In this document: positions 28,495-37,943 of the stretch, in pieces
How positions within the stretch are numbered: the stretch's first letter is position 1
Layout: every line of letters begins with the position of its first letter
Origin: an uncultured Desulfatitalea sp.
GTDB lineage: Bacteria; Desulfobacterota; Desulfobacteria; Desulfobacterales; Desulfosarcinaceae
Assembly: GCA_937868765.1 (NCBI GenBank)
Contig: CALMNL010000015.1
Location: forward strand, 1-64,000
Length of the DNA stretch: 64,000 bases
Direction: 5' to 3'
Position numbers and translations under genes: made by a program
Notes under the pieces: generated by a model
What the model saw: the letters and a program-made list of their open reading frames with translations, nothing else
Databases searched by the model: none
Told to the model about the DNA's origin: nothing

Positions 28495-29886
28495 ATGCCG
28501 GCCCGACTACTCGTTGTCGACGACGAACGCAGCATGCGCGAGCTGCTCGATTACATGCTCTCCAGGGAAGGGTACGCCATCACCCTGGCCGAGAACGGCC
28601 GGCGGGCCCTGGACCTGCTCCAGGCCAATGAGTATGACCTGGTGCTCACCGACATCAAGCTGGGAGATCTCACCGGCCTCGACGTGCTGCGGGCCGCCAA
28701 GAAGAAAAACCCGGCCGTCGTGGTGATCATGATCTCGGCCTTCGCCACCACCGAAACCGCCGTGGAGGCCATGAACGAAGGGGCCTTCGACTATGTGCCC
28801 AAGCCCTTCGACAACGATGAACTCAAGCAGACCATCGCCAACGCCCTGGAGCGCAGGACCGAGCAGGCCGAGCCCAAGCCCGGCGGAGAAGAAACGGGCG
28901 AGGCCGTCCGGTTCGGCAAGATCGTGGGCAACAGTGCCCGCATGCAGCACATCTACCAGATGGTGCGTCAGGTGGCCAGGACCCGCACCAACATCCTGAT
29001 TACCGGCGAAAGCGGCACCGGCAAGGAGCTCATCGCCAAGGCCATCCACGAGAACAGCGACCGGGCCGATAAGCCCTTCGTGCCGGTGAACTGCGGCGGC
29101 ATTCCCGAAACCCTCGTGGAAAGCGAGTTCTTCGGCCACAAGAAGGGGGCTTTTACCGGCGCCAGCCAGGACAAGATGGGCCTGCTGGAAGCGGCCCACG
29201 GCGGCACCATCTTCATGGACGAAGTGGGTGAGCTGAGCATCCCCATGCAGGTCAAGCTGCTGCGGGCCGTGCAGGAGCGGGTCGTGCGCGCCGTGGGCGG
29301 CACCAAGGATATCAGCGTCGACATCCGCATCATCTCGGCCACCAACAAGCGCCTGGAAGACGAAGTCATCGGCGGCCGCTTCCGTGAAGACCTTTTCTAC
29401 CGGCTCAACGTCATCGAAATCAAGGTGCCGCCGCTGCGCGAACGCAAGGGCGACCTGAAGATCCTGGCCCAGCATTTCCTGGAAAAATACAGCAAGGAGA
29501 TGGGCAAGGCGGTCACCAAGATCTCTTCCTATGCCATCGATTTGCTCAAGAAATACGATTTCCCCGGCAACGTGCGCGAGTTGGAAAACCTCATCGAGCG
29601 CTCCGTGGCCCTCTCCAACACCAACATCCTGCTGCCCGACAGCCTGGCCATGTCCATCCACAAGCGCCGCTGGATCGAGGGGGTCCAGAACAAACGCTTC
29701 GATGTCGACGAAGTGGCCCAGGGGGTCTCCCTGGACGATATCCTGGCCGAAATCGAACGCGCCTACCTGATCAAAGCCCTGCAGTGCACCCACAACAACA
29801 AGAACAAAGCGGCGGAACTGCTGGGCATTACCTTCCGTTCGTTCCGATATCGGCTGGATAAGCTGAATATCGAAGAGCAGGGGTAG
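28495..29886 (+). CDS. Sigma-54-dependent response regulator, PilR-like
   Basis: The 463-residue NtrC-family activator has an N-terminal receiver domain ([13 protein letters not shown], phospho-acceptor in [18 protein letters not shown]). A central AAA+ domain follows, with Walker [13 protein letters not shown], the sigma-54 contact loop KKGAFTGAS, Walker [13 protein letters not shown] and the arginine-finger region [12 protein letters not shown]. The C-terminal Fis-type helix-turn-helix is [20 protein letters not shown]. The C-terminal sequence and position upstream of pilA suggest PilR, the activator of pilin transcription; no PilS kinase gene is next to it. It starts 10 nt after pyrC, with which it may share a transcript. 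Confidence 0.88.
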   Translation: MPARLLVVDDERSMRELLDYMLSREGYAITLAENGRRALDLLQANEYDLVLTDIKLGDLTGLDVLRAAKKKNPAVVVIMISAFATTETAVEAMNEGAFDYVPKPFDNDELKQTIANALERRTEQAEPKPGGEETGEAVRFGKIVGNSARMQHIYQMVRQVARTRTNILITGESGTGKELIAKAIHENSDRADKPFVPVNCGGIPETLVESEFFGHKKGAFTGASQDKMGLLEAAHGGTIFMDEVGELSIPMQVKLLRAVQERVVRAVGGTKDISVDIRIISATNKRLEDEVIGGRFREDLFYRLNVIEIKVPPLRERKGDLKILAQHFLEKYSKEMGKAVTKISSYAIDLLKKYDFPGNVRELENLIERSVALSNTNILLPDSLAMSIHKRRWIEGVQNKRFDVDEVAQGVSLDDILAEIERAYLIKALQCTHNNKNKAAELLGITFRSFRYRLDKLNIEEQG

Positions 29887-30489
29887 CGTGGCGAAACGAG
29901 GCCAAGCCGCTTCAATGGTTGCGTGCCGGGGAGCACTCCAGCCATGGTCATGAGCGGCCGCGCACACCGAAAAAACCAATTGACAGAACCCGTCATCTGG
30001 ATAAAGTGAGTGCATCAGCAGTCGCGCTTCACGGTCATCCCTGCTTCAGTTCCAATTTCTGCCCTCCATTGGTGATCTTTTCCCCTGCGCAAACGGTATC
30101 AGCCGATCGATTTAATCACTTTTTTCTTGAACCATATATAAAGGTGAAACTCTATTTGTCCGATAATCATCCTGGCTGACGTTTTTTGTCAAAGCCGCCG
30201 CAAATTGTTGACGAGGGATGTCATACAGATGGCAATGGAAAAGCAGACAGAATTGGCAAATTTTAATTGAGCAACAATAACAGGTATATACATACTTTTT
30301 TGAGTTTCTTTTGAGATGGCATAGCGATTGCTAATACCCATCGCAACGGAAACTGAATCGCGAAGGAGGTGGGAACCAGGCGCTACCTGTCAGCCGAACG
30401 CAAAAGAATCAAACCAAGCTTTCTAGAAAAGATCGAATGTGCAGTTAACAAGGAAGAAATCACTTATTCGTCCAAAAGGAGGACCGACC
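29887..30489. other. Long leader/intergenic region ahead of pilA
   Basis: These 603 bases contain no gene I can support. The distal half has the sigma-54 promoter at 30317-30332, leaving an untranslated leader of about 145 nt. The region before it is AT-rich and would house upstream sites for a PilR-type activator. Confidence 0.6.
30317..30332 (+). promoter_or_regulatory. Sigma-54 promoter of pilA
   Basis: TGGCAT-AGCGA-TTGCT matches the -24/-12 consensus with GG and GC correctly 10 nt apart. It precedes a pilin gene and follows a sigma-54 activator gene, as in known PilR-RpoN regulation of pilA. Confidence 0.85.
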
Positions 30490-31101
30490 ATGATCAAACG
30501 TAATCAAAAAGGTTTCACGCTGATCGAACTTATGATCGTTATCGCCATCATCGGTATTCTGGCTGCCATCGCCATTCCGCAGTTTGCCGCCTACCGTATC
30601 CGCGGTTTCAACTCCTCGGCACAGAGCGATGTTCGCAACCTCGCCACCAGCCAGGCCGCCCTGTTCTCTGATTGGCAGATGTTCGGCGGGACAGGAACCG
30701 TCGCCATGGCTAACCCGCTAGTCTTCGGTGCTTTTGCTGGTGGTGCAGGAGTGCTTTTGACTGGGCCGAGTGGCGCTGTGGGTGTTCCTAACAACGTCCC
30801 TACACTCCAAGTGACGGCCCAAGGTGCGAACCGCGGAGTCCAGCTTCCTTTGGGTAATAATGTTATGATCGTTGACGCCACCGAAGGCGTCAATAATGCC
30901 TCTTTTGTTGCGGTTTCCAAACACATCGGTGGTAACGCCTATTATGCTGCCGATAGTGATATCACGGCTATCTATTTCGACGATTTCGCCGGCTCGAATG
31001 GTACGCTGCTGGCTGCTGGTGATTGCCCCGCCTCGGTTGTCGGTACCGATGATTTTAATGGCGTCGCCGGTCCTAGCGGAAATAACTGGGCCGTCCGTTA
31101 A
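30490..31101 (+). CDS. pilA: Type IV major pilin-like protein
   Basis: This is a 203-residue type IVa pilin. The class III leader MIKRNQKG is cut by PilD before F9, giving the mature start FTLIELMIVIAIIGILAAIA with the essential glutamate at mature position 5. The long N-terminal helix continues through QFAAYRIRGFNSSAQSDVRN. The globular part is Gly/Ala/Val-rich with a single cysteine (GDCPAS), so there is no classical C-terminal disulfide loop. At about 195 mature residues it is far longer than the truncated geobacter electron-conducting pilins. AAAAGGAGGA precedes the ATG. It has its own sigma-54 promoter and terminator. Confidence 0.93.
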   Translation: MIKRNQKGFTLIELMIVIAIIGILAAIAIPQFAAYRIRGFNSSAQSDVRNLATSQAALFSDWQMFGGTGTVAMANPLVFGAFAGGAGVLLTGPSGAVGVPNNVPTLQVTAQGANRGVQLPLGNNVMIVDATEGVNNASFVAVSKHIGGNAYYAADSDITAIYFDDFAGSNGTLLAAGDCPASVVGTDDFNGVAGPSGNNWAVR

Positions 31102-31137
31102 CCGTTATTAATCAAATTCTTGATATTGCAGCATGCA

Positions 31138-31175
31138 GGGCGCCGGGTTCTGACCGGCGCCCTTCCTCTTTTTAG
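31138..31175 (+). terminator. Intrinsic terminator after pilA
   Basis: GGGCGCCGG (31138-31146) pairs with CCGGCGCCC (31154-31162), followed by TTCCTCTTTTTAG. It sits 36 nt past the pilin stop. Confidence 0.88.
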
Positions 31176-31392
31176 TCCTAACCACTGTGCACTTCCCCTT
31201 TTTTTGCGAGTCTTAATTCGATTAGTAAGTCTGTTCGGTAAAAACACTTCAAGAAAAGCAAGTAAATTTTTTCAGCTTGAATTTCGGTTGCGAATTCGGG
31301 TCATATTTCTTTTTTTATTGAAATATTAGGAGAAGTTGAGCATAGTAAAACGAATTTTGAAAACTTGGACCTCAACATTTCAAGGCCTGGTA

Positions 31393-32157
31393 ATGACCAT
31401 TAAGATTGAGAAATTGAAAAAAACGTATCGTAAAAACCTAAGGTTTAGCAAACCCGCAGTAGATGACCTTACTTTACTGATCGAAAGTGGAGAAGCGTTT
31501 GGGTTCTTGGGGCCGAACGGGGCGGGCAAGAGTACCGTTATAAAGATTTTGCTGAATTTCATTCAGCCCAGCGCCGGAGCGGCTACGATCAATGGCTTTC
31601 TGGTCAGCAATCCAGCTGTCCGCCGGAATGTCGGCTATCTCCCTGAAAACCCATATTTCTACGACCACCTGACCGCCGAAGAGCTATTAACCTTCGGTGG
31701 CAAGGCCGCCGGCATGGGAAAAGCACAAATTGCCAAACGCATCGATGAACTGCTGGAACGCTTGAAGCTTTCCCATGCGAAAAAACAGCGTCTGCGAACT
31801 TATTCCAAGGGCATGGTGCAACGCACCGGATTGGCCTTGGCTCTAATTCACAAGCCACAAATCTGTATCCTGGACGAACCCATGAGCGGGCTTGACCCTA
31901 TGGGCCGGCGTCTGGTGGCAGATCTTATTGTGGAAATGCGTAAAAACGGCCAGACTGTTTTTTTCAGTTCCCATATCCTCAGCGATATAGAACGACTCTG
32001 TGACCGTGTGGGCATCTTAAACCGCGGACGACTGCTCTATTGCGGCGGGCTCAAGGATCTGCTGCCCGCTACAGGGGGCGGCTTGGAACAGGCCTTTATC
32101 GGGCTGATAGAAAAAGATGAGAGGGAACAGCATGGAGCAGATTTGGCTGCTGGCTAA
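31393..32157 (+). CDS. ABC transporter ATP-binding protein (PilH-like context)
   Basis: This is a 254-residue ATPase of an ABC-2 type exporter. Walker A is GPNGAGKST, the Q-loop is near GYLPENPYFY, the signature variant is YSKGMVQR, Walker B is ICILDEPMSGLDP and the H-loop is SSHILSD. I take ATG 31393 as start because the family begins IKIEKLKKTY; a TTG at 31336 with AGGAGA upstream would add 19 residues and cannot be excluded. It overlaps the permease gene. In Myxococcus the pilG-H-I genes next to pilA encode an ABC transporter needed for pilus assembly; this gene would be the PilH counterpart, by context. Confidence 0.88.
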   Translation: MTIKIEKLKKTYRKNLRFSKPAVDDLTLLIESGEAFGFLGPNGAGKSTVIKILLNFIQPSAGAATINGFLVSNPAVRRNVGYLPENPYFYDHLTAEELLTFGGKAAGMGKAQIAKRIDELLERLKLSHAKKQRLRTYSKGMVQRTGLALALIHKPQICILDEPMSGLDPMGRRLVADLIVEMRKNGQTVFFSSHILSDIERLCDRVGILNRGRLLYCGGLKDLLPATGGGLEQAFIGLIEKDEREQHGADLAAG

Positions 32158-32935
32158 AATCACTTACAAGGAAGGAGTTCGCAATCGCATCCTTTTAGGG
32201 GTGCTCCTTGTGGCACTCCTTTTTTCTGCTTTTAACGTGATATTCTCCCAGATGTTTGCCCACGATTTGAGCAAAGTATCAGTGGACTTGGGCCTATCGA
32301 CGGTCTCCATCGCGGGCCTGGCGGTGATCTTTTTCATGGGGATCAACCTATTGGCCAGGGATTTCGAGAAACGGACCATCTATATGGTACTATCTCGGCC
32401 GATTGCGCGTTGGCAATATGTGGTCGGTAAATATGTAGGGCTATCTTTGATGGTGGGGACCGCTGTCGCGATCCTGGGTCTGTTCACCGCCGCCGGTGTA
32501 AAGACCTCCATGCTGATGGCGCCGAATTTCATACCGCAAAATTACTCTTGGCTTGTCTTCGCAGCAGCGGTCTGCTTCAGCCTCCTGAGCCTGATGATTA
32601 TTACCGCCTTGGCCCAGCTTTTTACCTGTCTGGCCACCAGTTCCTATATCGCTCTATTGGTTACGGCCTGTGCCTACTTCATCGGACAGAATGTCGAACT
32701 CGTGCGCAAGACATTGTTAGATAGCGCCGAAGTCAATCGATATTATGCAATCATGATCGAAGGTATCACCTGGTTGTTCCCCAATCTGCAGGCCTTTGAC
32801 ATGAAGACCGCGGCGGGCTACGGTTTGCCGATGAACACCGTTTCACTCTGTTGGACAGCTGTTTATGGTCTAAGTTATATTGCCATCACGGTATCGTTAT
32901 CCGTATTTTTCTTCCAACGTCGGGAGCTCACATGA
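32132..32935 (+). CDS. ABC-2 type transporter permease (PilI-like context)
   Basis: This is a 267-residue integral membrane protein with about six membrane segments: ILLGVLLVALLFSAFNVIF near 20-40, STVSIAGLAVIFFMGINLL, LSLMVGTAVAILGLFTAAG, WLVFAAAVCFSLLSLMIIT, SYIALLVTACAYFIG and the last YGLSYIAITVSLSVFFF. It ends with the cytoplasmic QRRELT. It partners the ATPase upstream (26-nt overlap) and overlaps the next gene by ATGA. GAGAGGGA precedes ATG 32132. The substrate is unknown. Confidence 0.85.
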   Translation: MEQIWLLAKITYKEGVRNRILLGVLLVALLFSAFNVIFSQMFAHDLSKVSVDLGLSTVSIAGLAVIFFMGINLLARDFEKRTIYMVLSRPIARWQYVVGKYVGLSLMVGTAVAILGLFTAAGVKTSMLMAPNFIPQNYSWLVFAAAVCFSLLSLMIITALAQLFTCLATSSYIALLVTACAYFIGQNVELVRKTLLDSAEVNRYYAIMIEGITWLFPNLQAFDMKTAAGYGLPMNTVSLCWTAVYGLSYIAITVSLSVFFFQRRELT

Positions 32936-33756
32936 AGGCAGCTAAATTTTTTGGTTCACTCCTTCCGCTGGCCATGTTGCTCACGTTATATACCGTCGCT
33001 CGATTTCGCGTGGATGAAATTCGTGCCGATTATTCATACCGGCTGCATGCCGCTGCGCTACCTGTCTCGACAGAAATGATGAAGGCGATAGCAGGAGAAT
33101 TCAAGGGGTTGGCAGCGGACTACCTCCTTTTGGAAGCCGCAAGCTTCATCGGCAGCAAAGAGAAAGGCACACCTGGCGATTGGGACGCGGTTGCCCGCTT
33201 GTTGGACCAAAGCAGTAGCCTTGATCCTTATTTCAGAAGTACCTATTTGTTGGCCCAGGCCAACCTGCCGTGGCGCGCCCAAAAATACAGTGAGACGCTA
33301 ACAATTTTAGAGAGAAGCAAAAAGCATCTGACTTGGGATTGGCTGCCTGGTTTCTTTATGGGATTCGATTATTATTTTTTCTTGAAGGACAATTTTAGAG
33401 CCTCGAAAGAGTTGATGGAGGCATCAAAAAGATCCGATCCTGTATCTTCTATCTCTCTCAGCTCCTGGGCGGCCCGACTGGCATCGAAGGCCGGACAAGT
33501 CAGTGCCGCCATCGATTTCCTTTCTTCCATCTACGAAAAGACCGATGATGAAGGTACAAGGGATCTGCTCATGCAAAGGATCATGACGCTCAGGGGAGCA
33601 GAAACGCTACAATCGGCTGTCGATAGCTTTGTTGCGCAGTTTGGTAGAATGCCAGACGGGCTAGACGAATTGGTCGTCACCGGCATTATCCCGGTCATTC
33701 CTTCAAACCCGTATGGCCGGCCTTTTACCCTGAAGGATGGAACGGTAGAATATTGA
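32932..33756 (+). CDS. Membrane-anchored TPR-like protein (PilG-like context)
   Basis: This is a 274-residue protein with one N-terminal membrane segment (FFGSLLPLAMLLTLYTVA) and a helical, TPR-like periplasmic part. That part includes LAADYLLLEAASFIGS, LDPYFRSTYLLAQANLPW and MDG-type turns such as WLPGFFMGFDYYFF. It ends with GIIPVIPSNPYGRPFTLKDG, a segment also seen at the C-terminus of pilin-like and pilus-associated proteins. Being translationally coupled to the ABC permease, it most likely belongs to the same export or pilus-assembly complex, corresponding to PilG. I do not recognise a named family with certainty. Confidence 0.6.
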   Translation: MKAAKFFGSLLPLAMLLTLYTVARFRVDEIRADYSYRLHAAALPVSTEMMKAIAGEFKGLAADYLLLEAASFIGSKEKGTPGDWDAVARLLDQSSSLDPYFRSTYLLAQANLPWRAQKYSETLTILERSKKHLTWDWLPGFFMGFDYYFFLKDNFRASKELMEASKRSDPVSSISLSSWAARLASKAGQVSAAIDFLSSIYEKTDDEGTRDLLMQRIMTLRGAETLQSAVDSFVAQFGRMPDGLDELVVTGIIPVIPSNPYGRPFTLKDGTVEY

Positions 33757-33813
33757 GCCCAATTCGCGCCCCTGCCGAGCCAGAAAGAAGGAGCCGGTGA
33801 AACGTGCTTTCAG

Positions 33814-34821
33814 GTGCAAGCATTGCTGAATCCAATGGAATCGTCGATGGTCACCATTATTATCCCCGTTTATAATGAAGAAAGTGCAATCCCTCAATTG
33901 CTCGACGCACTTGATGGGGTCATGCCGAACTCAGATGCCATCCTTATCGATGATGGATCGACCGATTCCAGCACTCAAAGCGCGAAATGCAAAGGGGTAA
34001 AGGTAATCCAACACCCTTATAATATAGGTAACGGCGCAGCCGTAAAGGCCGGAATACGTTCAGCCGCAGGTGATATCCTCATTTTCATGGACGCCGACGG
34101 CCAGCACGATCCAGCGGACATCTCCCGTTTGATCGCGGAGATCGGGCCCTACGACATGGTCGTCGGCGCCCGCAATTCGGGACAACATGCTTCGTGGGCG
34201 CGACGAACGATGAACGGCGCTTACAACCGGCTTGCGTCCTATGTGACCGGCTTTCCCATCAAGGATTTGACTTCCGGCTTCCGGGCCGTGCGGGCCGAAT
34301 TGGCCCGGGATATGCTGCCGTTGCTGCCCAACGGCTACTCATGGCCGACGACCATGACTCTGGTGCTGCTGCGCAGCGGCTTCAGCGTAAAATACGTGCC
34401 CATCAACGCCCGGCCGCGGCAGCATGGCCGCAGCCGCATCCGGCCGGTGCGCGACGGCATCAAATTCTTCATGATCATCCTGAAGATCTGTACCCTCTAT
34501 TCCCCCTTCCGCATCTTCCTGCCGGTGTCGGCCACCATGTTTCTGCTGGGGCTGATCAACTATGCCTACACCTATTTCACGGCCGGCCGTTTCACCAACA
34601 TGAGCGCCTTGATGTTCACCACGGCGGTGATCATTTTCATGATGGGGCTGATCTCCGAGCAGGTCAGCCAGATCAGCCTGCTGCGGCAGCAGGTGCGACC
34701 GCCGGAGGTTACAGTTAACGCGGATCCGAGCGATGCCAACGTTCAAGCAAATGAAGCCACGCTGGGGCTATCGGGAAAACTGAATTTAGAATCGATATTC
34801 CCGGATAAGACACAGGAATAG
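33814..34821 (+). CDS. Glycosyltransferase family 2, dolichyl-phosphate mannosyltransferase-like
   Basis: This is a 335-residue GT2 enzyme. The GT-A fold motifs are VTIIIPVYNEE, ILIDDGSTDSS, FMDADGQHDP (the DxD-like metal site) and DLTSGFRAVR. Two C-terminal membrane segments (FLPVSATMFLLGLINYAYTY and ALMFTTAVIIFMMGLISEQ) place it at the inner membrane, as in polyprenyl-phosphate sugar transferases. The start is unsure: GTG 33814, or ATG at 33835 or 33847, since no clear Shine-Dalgarno is near. It probably makes a lipid-linked sugar for the surface glycan. Confidence 0.88.
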   Translation: MQALLNPMESSMVTIIIPVYNEESAIPQLLDALDGVMPNSDAILIDDGSTDSSTQSAKCKGVKVIQHPYNIGNGAAVKAGIRSAAGDILIFMDADGQHDPADISRLIAEIGPYDMVVGARNSGQHASWARRTMNGAYNRLASYVTGFPIKDLTSGFRAVRAELARDMLPLLPNGYSWPTTMTLVLLRSGFSVKYVPINARPRQHGRSRIRPVRDGIKFFMIILKICTLYSPFRIFLPVSATMFLLGLINYAYTYFTAGRFTNMSALMFTTAVIIFMMGLISEQVSQISLLRQQVRPPEVTVNADPSDANVQANEATLGLSGKLNLESIFPDKTQE

Positions 34822-34871
34822 TCAGCTTTCACTCTGCCTTGGGTACTACAAAATTGAAGTACAGCCACTTA

Positions 34872-36062
34872 ATGGTAACCCCCATGCGGCTTCTGGTTCT
34901 GACAACATCCTTCCCATCCACTGCTTATTCCCGCAGCGGCATTTTCGTCCGGCACTTGCTGGAGGCACTGCCCGATGCGATCCAAATGACCGTCCTGACG
35001 CCCGATCTGGATCGGCCGGGAGTCTTCATGGGTGAGGACGGCCGCATGGAGGTGCGAGGGGTTCGGTATGCGCCGCGCGCCTGGCAGACTTTGGCCCATG
35101 GGGAGGGCGGCATTCCGGTGGCGCTGCGTTCGCGGCCTTGGCGGTGGGCCTTGGTGCCGGTCTTTTGTTGGGCCATGTTTGTGCAGGCGTTGCGCTACGG
35201 CCGACGGGCCGATCTGATCCATGCCCATTGGTCGGTTTGCGGGGTGGTTGCCGGTTTGGCGGGCCGGTTGATGGGCAAGCCGGTGGTGACCACCCTGCGC
35301 GGATCCGATGTGGCTGCTGCGGAAAAATCTCTGCTTTTTCGTGTGGCCATATTTTTATGCGGCTTGTTTTGTGATCGCGTGGTAACCGTTGGGCAGGCGA
35401 TGTTCCGGCGCGTGGCGGCATGGTTGCCTGGGAAAAGCGGGCTATTGGCAGTGATTTACAACGGCGTGGGCGCAACCTTCCGGGGTATGGCCCAAAAGGA
35501 CGAGCGCCGATTTTTCACGGTGGGCGTGGTCGGGCATTTAATTGCGATCAAAAATGTCGGGATGGTGGTGCGTGCCTTCGCCGAACTGGCCGGCGAGCGC
35601 GCGGCCCGCTTGCTGGTGGTAGGCGGGGGACCGGAACGCGCCACTTTGGAAGAACTGGCAAGACGACTTGGGCAAAACAAGCGGGTTTCGTTTACAGGCG
35701 CGATTCCGCCGGATGAAGTGCCATCGGTTCTTGCCCGCTGCAATGCACTGGTCCTGGCCAGCAGCAGCGAGGGGCGTCCCAACGCAGTGCTGGAGGCCAT
35801 GGCGGCCGGGGTGCCGGTGGTGGCCAGCGACATTGACGGCGTGCGCGAGATGATCGTTCACGGCGAGCGGGGATTGCTTTTCCCGGTGGGCGACGAACGG
35901 CAATTGGCGGTTTGCTTGCGACGCTTGATGGACGAGCCGGATCTGGCGCGGCGGCTGGCGGCCAATGCCCGGCAGTGGGTGGACGATCAGGGGCTGACCT
36001 GGGAGAATGCGGCCCGGCGCTATGCCGAGCTGTATCTTGGCATCCTCCGACGGCGGCGCTGA
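34872..36062 (+). CDS. Glycosyltransferase family 4
   Basis: This is a 396-residue GT-B retaining glycosyltransferase. The N-terminal domain starts MRLLVLTTSFPS with SRSGIFVRHLLEAL; the linker carries LIHAHWSVCG and VVTTLRGSD. The C-terminal nucleotide-sugar domain has VGVVGHLIAIKN, LLVVGGGPER and the family motif SSEGRPNAVLEAMAAGVPVV. ATG 34872 and 34884 are both possible starts. It precedes asnB by 21 nt in one transcription unit. Confidence 0.9.
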   Translation: MVTPMRLLVLTTSFPSTAYSRSGIFVRHLLEALPDAIQMTVLTPDLDRPGVFMGEDGRMEVRGVRYAPRAWQTLAHGEGGIPVALRSRPWRWALVPVFCWAMFVQALRYGRRADLIHAHWSVCGVVAGLAGRLMGKPVVTTLRGSDVAAAEKSLLFRVAIFLCGLFCDRVVTVGQAMFRRVAAWLPGKSGLLAVIYNGVGATFRGMAQKDERRFFTVGVVGHLIAIKNVGMVVRAFAELAGERAARLLVVGGGPERATLEELARRLGQNKRVSFTGAIPPDEVPSVLARCNALVLASSSEGRPNAVLEAMAAGVPVVASDIDGVREMIVHGERGLLFPVGDERQLAVCLRRLMDEPDLARRLAANARQWVDDQGLTWENAARRYAELYLGILRRRR

Positions 36063-36083
36063 CAGTAGCGGACAGGAACGAGT

Positions 36084-37943
36084 ATGTGCGGAATCGCCTT
36101 TGCTTTTCGTCCCGATCTGGAAGAGGGCGCTTTGACCGCAGCCATGACCCATGCCTTAACCTCGCTGCGCCATCGCGGCCCGGACGGCAGCGGTCAGACG
36201 GGGCGGGGGCCCTGGCGCATGGGCAACCGGCGCCTGGCCATCATCGACCTGCCCGGCAGCCGGCAGCCCATGGCGGATGAAAGCGGCCGCTACCACCTGA
36301 GCTACAATGGGGAGCTTTACAACTACCAGGCGTTGCGGGAACACCTCGGCGATCAATGGATATTCCACACCCAGGGCGATACCGAGGTGGCGCTGGCCGG
36401 CCTGGTCGTTTACGGCGTCGAATTCTTGAAGCTCATGGAGGGAATGTGGGCCTTGGCGTTGTGGGACAGCATCGCAGAGGAACTTCTGCTGGTGCGCGAC
36501 CGCATGGGGCAACGACCTTTGTATTACCAGGTCGGTACCCGCGCTTTGGCCTGTGCCTCGGAAATCCCCTGCCTTCGGCCGCTGGCGTGGGGCGACTGGC
36601 GGGAAGACCCTGCCAGTACCGCCGATTACCTGCGCTTCGGCTATTATCTGCCGGGCACCACCGCCTATCAACATGTGCACGAGGTGCTGCCCGGGCATTG
36701 GCTGCGTTGGGGGCCCGGACGCGAACCGGTCCAGCGTCCCTACTGGTCGCTCTCTCCCGGCGGCTTCCAGGGTTCCCGCGGCCAGGCCTGCCACGTGCTT
36801 CGGGAGACGCTGGTACAGAGCGTTCAGCGCCGCCTGGTATCGGATGTCGAGGTGGGGGCATTGCTCTCGGGGGGCGTGGATTCGTCGTTGATGGTCGCCA
36901 TCGTCACCCGGCAATTGGCGCGCCCCATCCGGACGTTCACCATGGGGTTCGACGATCCCACCTACGACGAACGGCGCTTTGCCCGGCGTCTGGCGGCCCA
37001 TTGCGGAAGTATCCACCTGGAGGAGCGTTTGTCTCTGGCAGAGGGCGATGCCTGCCTGGACAAAATTCTGAATAAGGTGGGCCAGCCGTTTGCCGACGGT
37101 TCGATACTGCCCACGGCCCTTGTTTGCCGCATGGCGGCCCGGCACGTGAAGGTAGCACTTTCCGGCGATGGCGGCGACGAGTTGTTCGGCGGTTATCAAC
37201 GCTACCTCGCCCGCTCGCTGCTGCGCTGGTACACCCGTCTGCCGGCCATGCTCAGGGATGCCGCGCGAGGGATGATCCAGGCGTTCCCCGAGCCGGGGGC
37301 CCACCACAGCGCCAGTCTGCTGAAAAAAGCGCATCTTTTCCTGGACGTGGCCGATCGTATGGCCGTCGAGACCCCTTATGTGGCCCCCACCTATTACAGC
37401 CTTGCCGATCTGCGGCATCTTACGCCCGACCTGTGGCGCAGGGGGCACTTGCCGCCCCAACTTCCCGAATGCACGCGGCCGGATGATCTCCAACGCATGA
37501 TGGCCGCCGATGCCCTGGTCTATCTGCCCCAGGATATCCTGGCCAAGGTGGATCGCGCGGGCATGGCCTTTTCGCTGGAAGTGCGATCGCCCTTTCTCGA
37601 CCGCCGGGTGGTGGAATTGGCCTTTGCGGTGCCGCGCCGATGGCACCGCTGGGGGTTTATCGGCAAACGCATGCTGCGCGACAGTTTTAGGGATCTGCTG
37701 CCCGGCTGGGTGTGGCGCCGGCGCAAACACGGCTTCGGGGTGCCGGTGCACCAGTGGTTCCGCCAGGGGCTTGAGCAGCGGTTGCTGGACCTGCTCGAGC
37801 ATACGACCCATCCGCTGGACCCCCGTTTCGTCCGGCAGATGGTGGCCGCCCATCTTGCCGGCCGCCGGGACCACGGCCAACGGCTGTGGCAACTTTACGT
37901 CTACCTGCGCTGGCTGTCGGAGCGACCATGGCGACCGTCCTGA
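36084..37943 (+). CDS. asnB: Glutamine-hydrolysing asparagine synthetase-like amidotransferase
   Basis: The 619-residue protein has an N-terminal glutaminase domain whose catalytic Cys2 follows the initiator Met (MCGIAFAF); RHRGPDGSGQ and SYNGELYNY are in place. The synthetase domain has the PP-loop LLSGGVDSSLM, then MGFDDPTYDE and SGDGGDELFGGYQRY. Length is usual. In exopolysaccharide and exosortase loci such AsnB-like proteins often amidate sugars or glycan intermediates, so the role here could be glycan modification rather than asparagine supply. It overlaps the next glycosyltransferase by 16 nt. Confidence 0.92.
   Translation: MCGIAFAFRPDLEEGALTAAMTHALTSLRHRGPDGSGQTGRGPWRMGNRRLAIIDLPGSRQPMADESGRYHLSYNGELYNYQALREHLGDQWIFHTQGDTEVALAGLVVYGVEFLKLMEGMWALALWDSIAEELLLVRDRMGQRPLYYQVGTRALACASEIPCLRPLAWGDWREDPASTADYLRFGYYLPGTTAYQHVHEVLPGHWLRWGPGREPVQRPYWSLSPGGFQGSRGQACHVLRETLVQSVQRRLVSDVEVGALLSGGVDSSLMVAIVTRQLARPIRTFTMGFDDPTYDERRFARRLAAHCGSIHLEERLSLAEGDACLDKILNKVGQPFADGSILPTALVCRMAARHVKVALSGDGGDELFGGYQRYLARSLLRWYTRLPAMLRDAARGMIQAFPEPGAHHSASLLKKAHLFLDVADRMAVETPYVAPTYYSLADLRHLTPDLWRRGHLPPQLPECTRPDDLQRMMAADALVYLPQDILAKVDRAGMAFSLEVRSPFLDRRVVELAFAVPRRWHRWGFIGKRMLRDSFRDLLPGWVWRRRKHGFGVPVHQWFRQGLEQRLLDLLEHTTHPLDPRFVRQMVAAHLAGRRDHGQRLWQLYVYLRWLSERPWRPS

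Noticed and set aside
29919-30179. 86-codon open frame upstream of pilA
   Set aside because: No Shine-Dalgarno, no recognisable motif, located in the AT-rich promoter region.
30490-31101. Short conductive e-pilin as in Geobacter
   Set aside because: The protein is more than three times longer than those pilins and lacks their compact aromatic arrangement.
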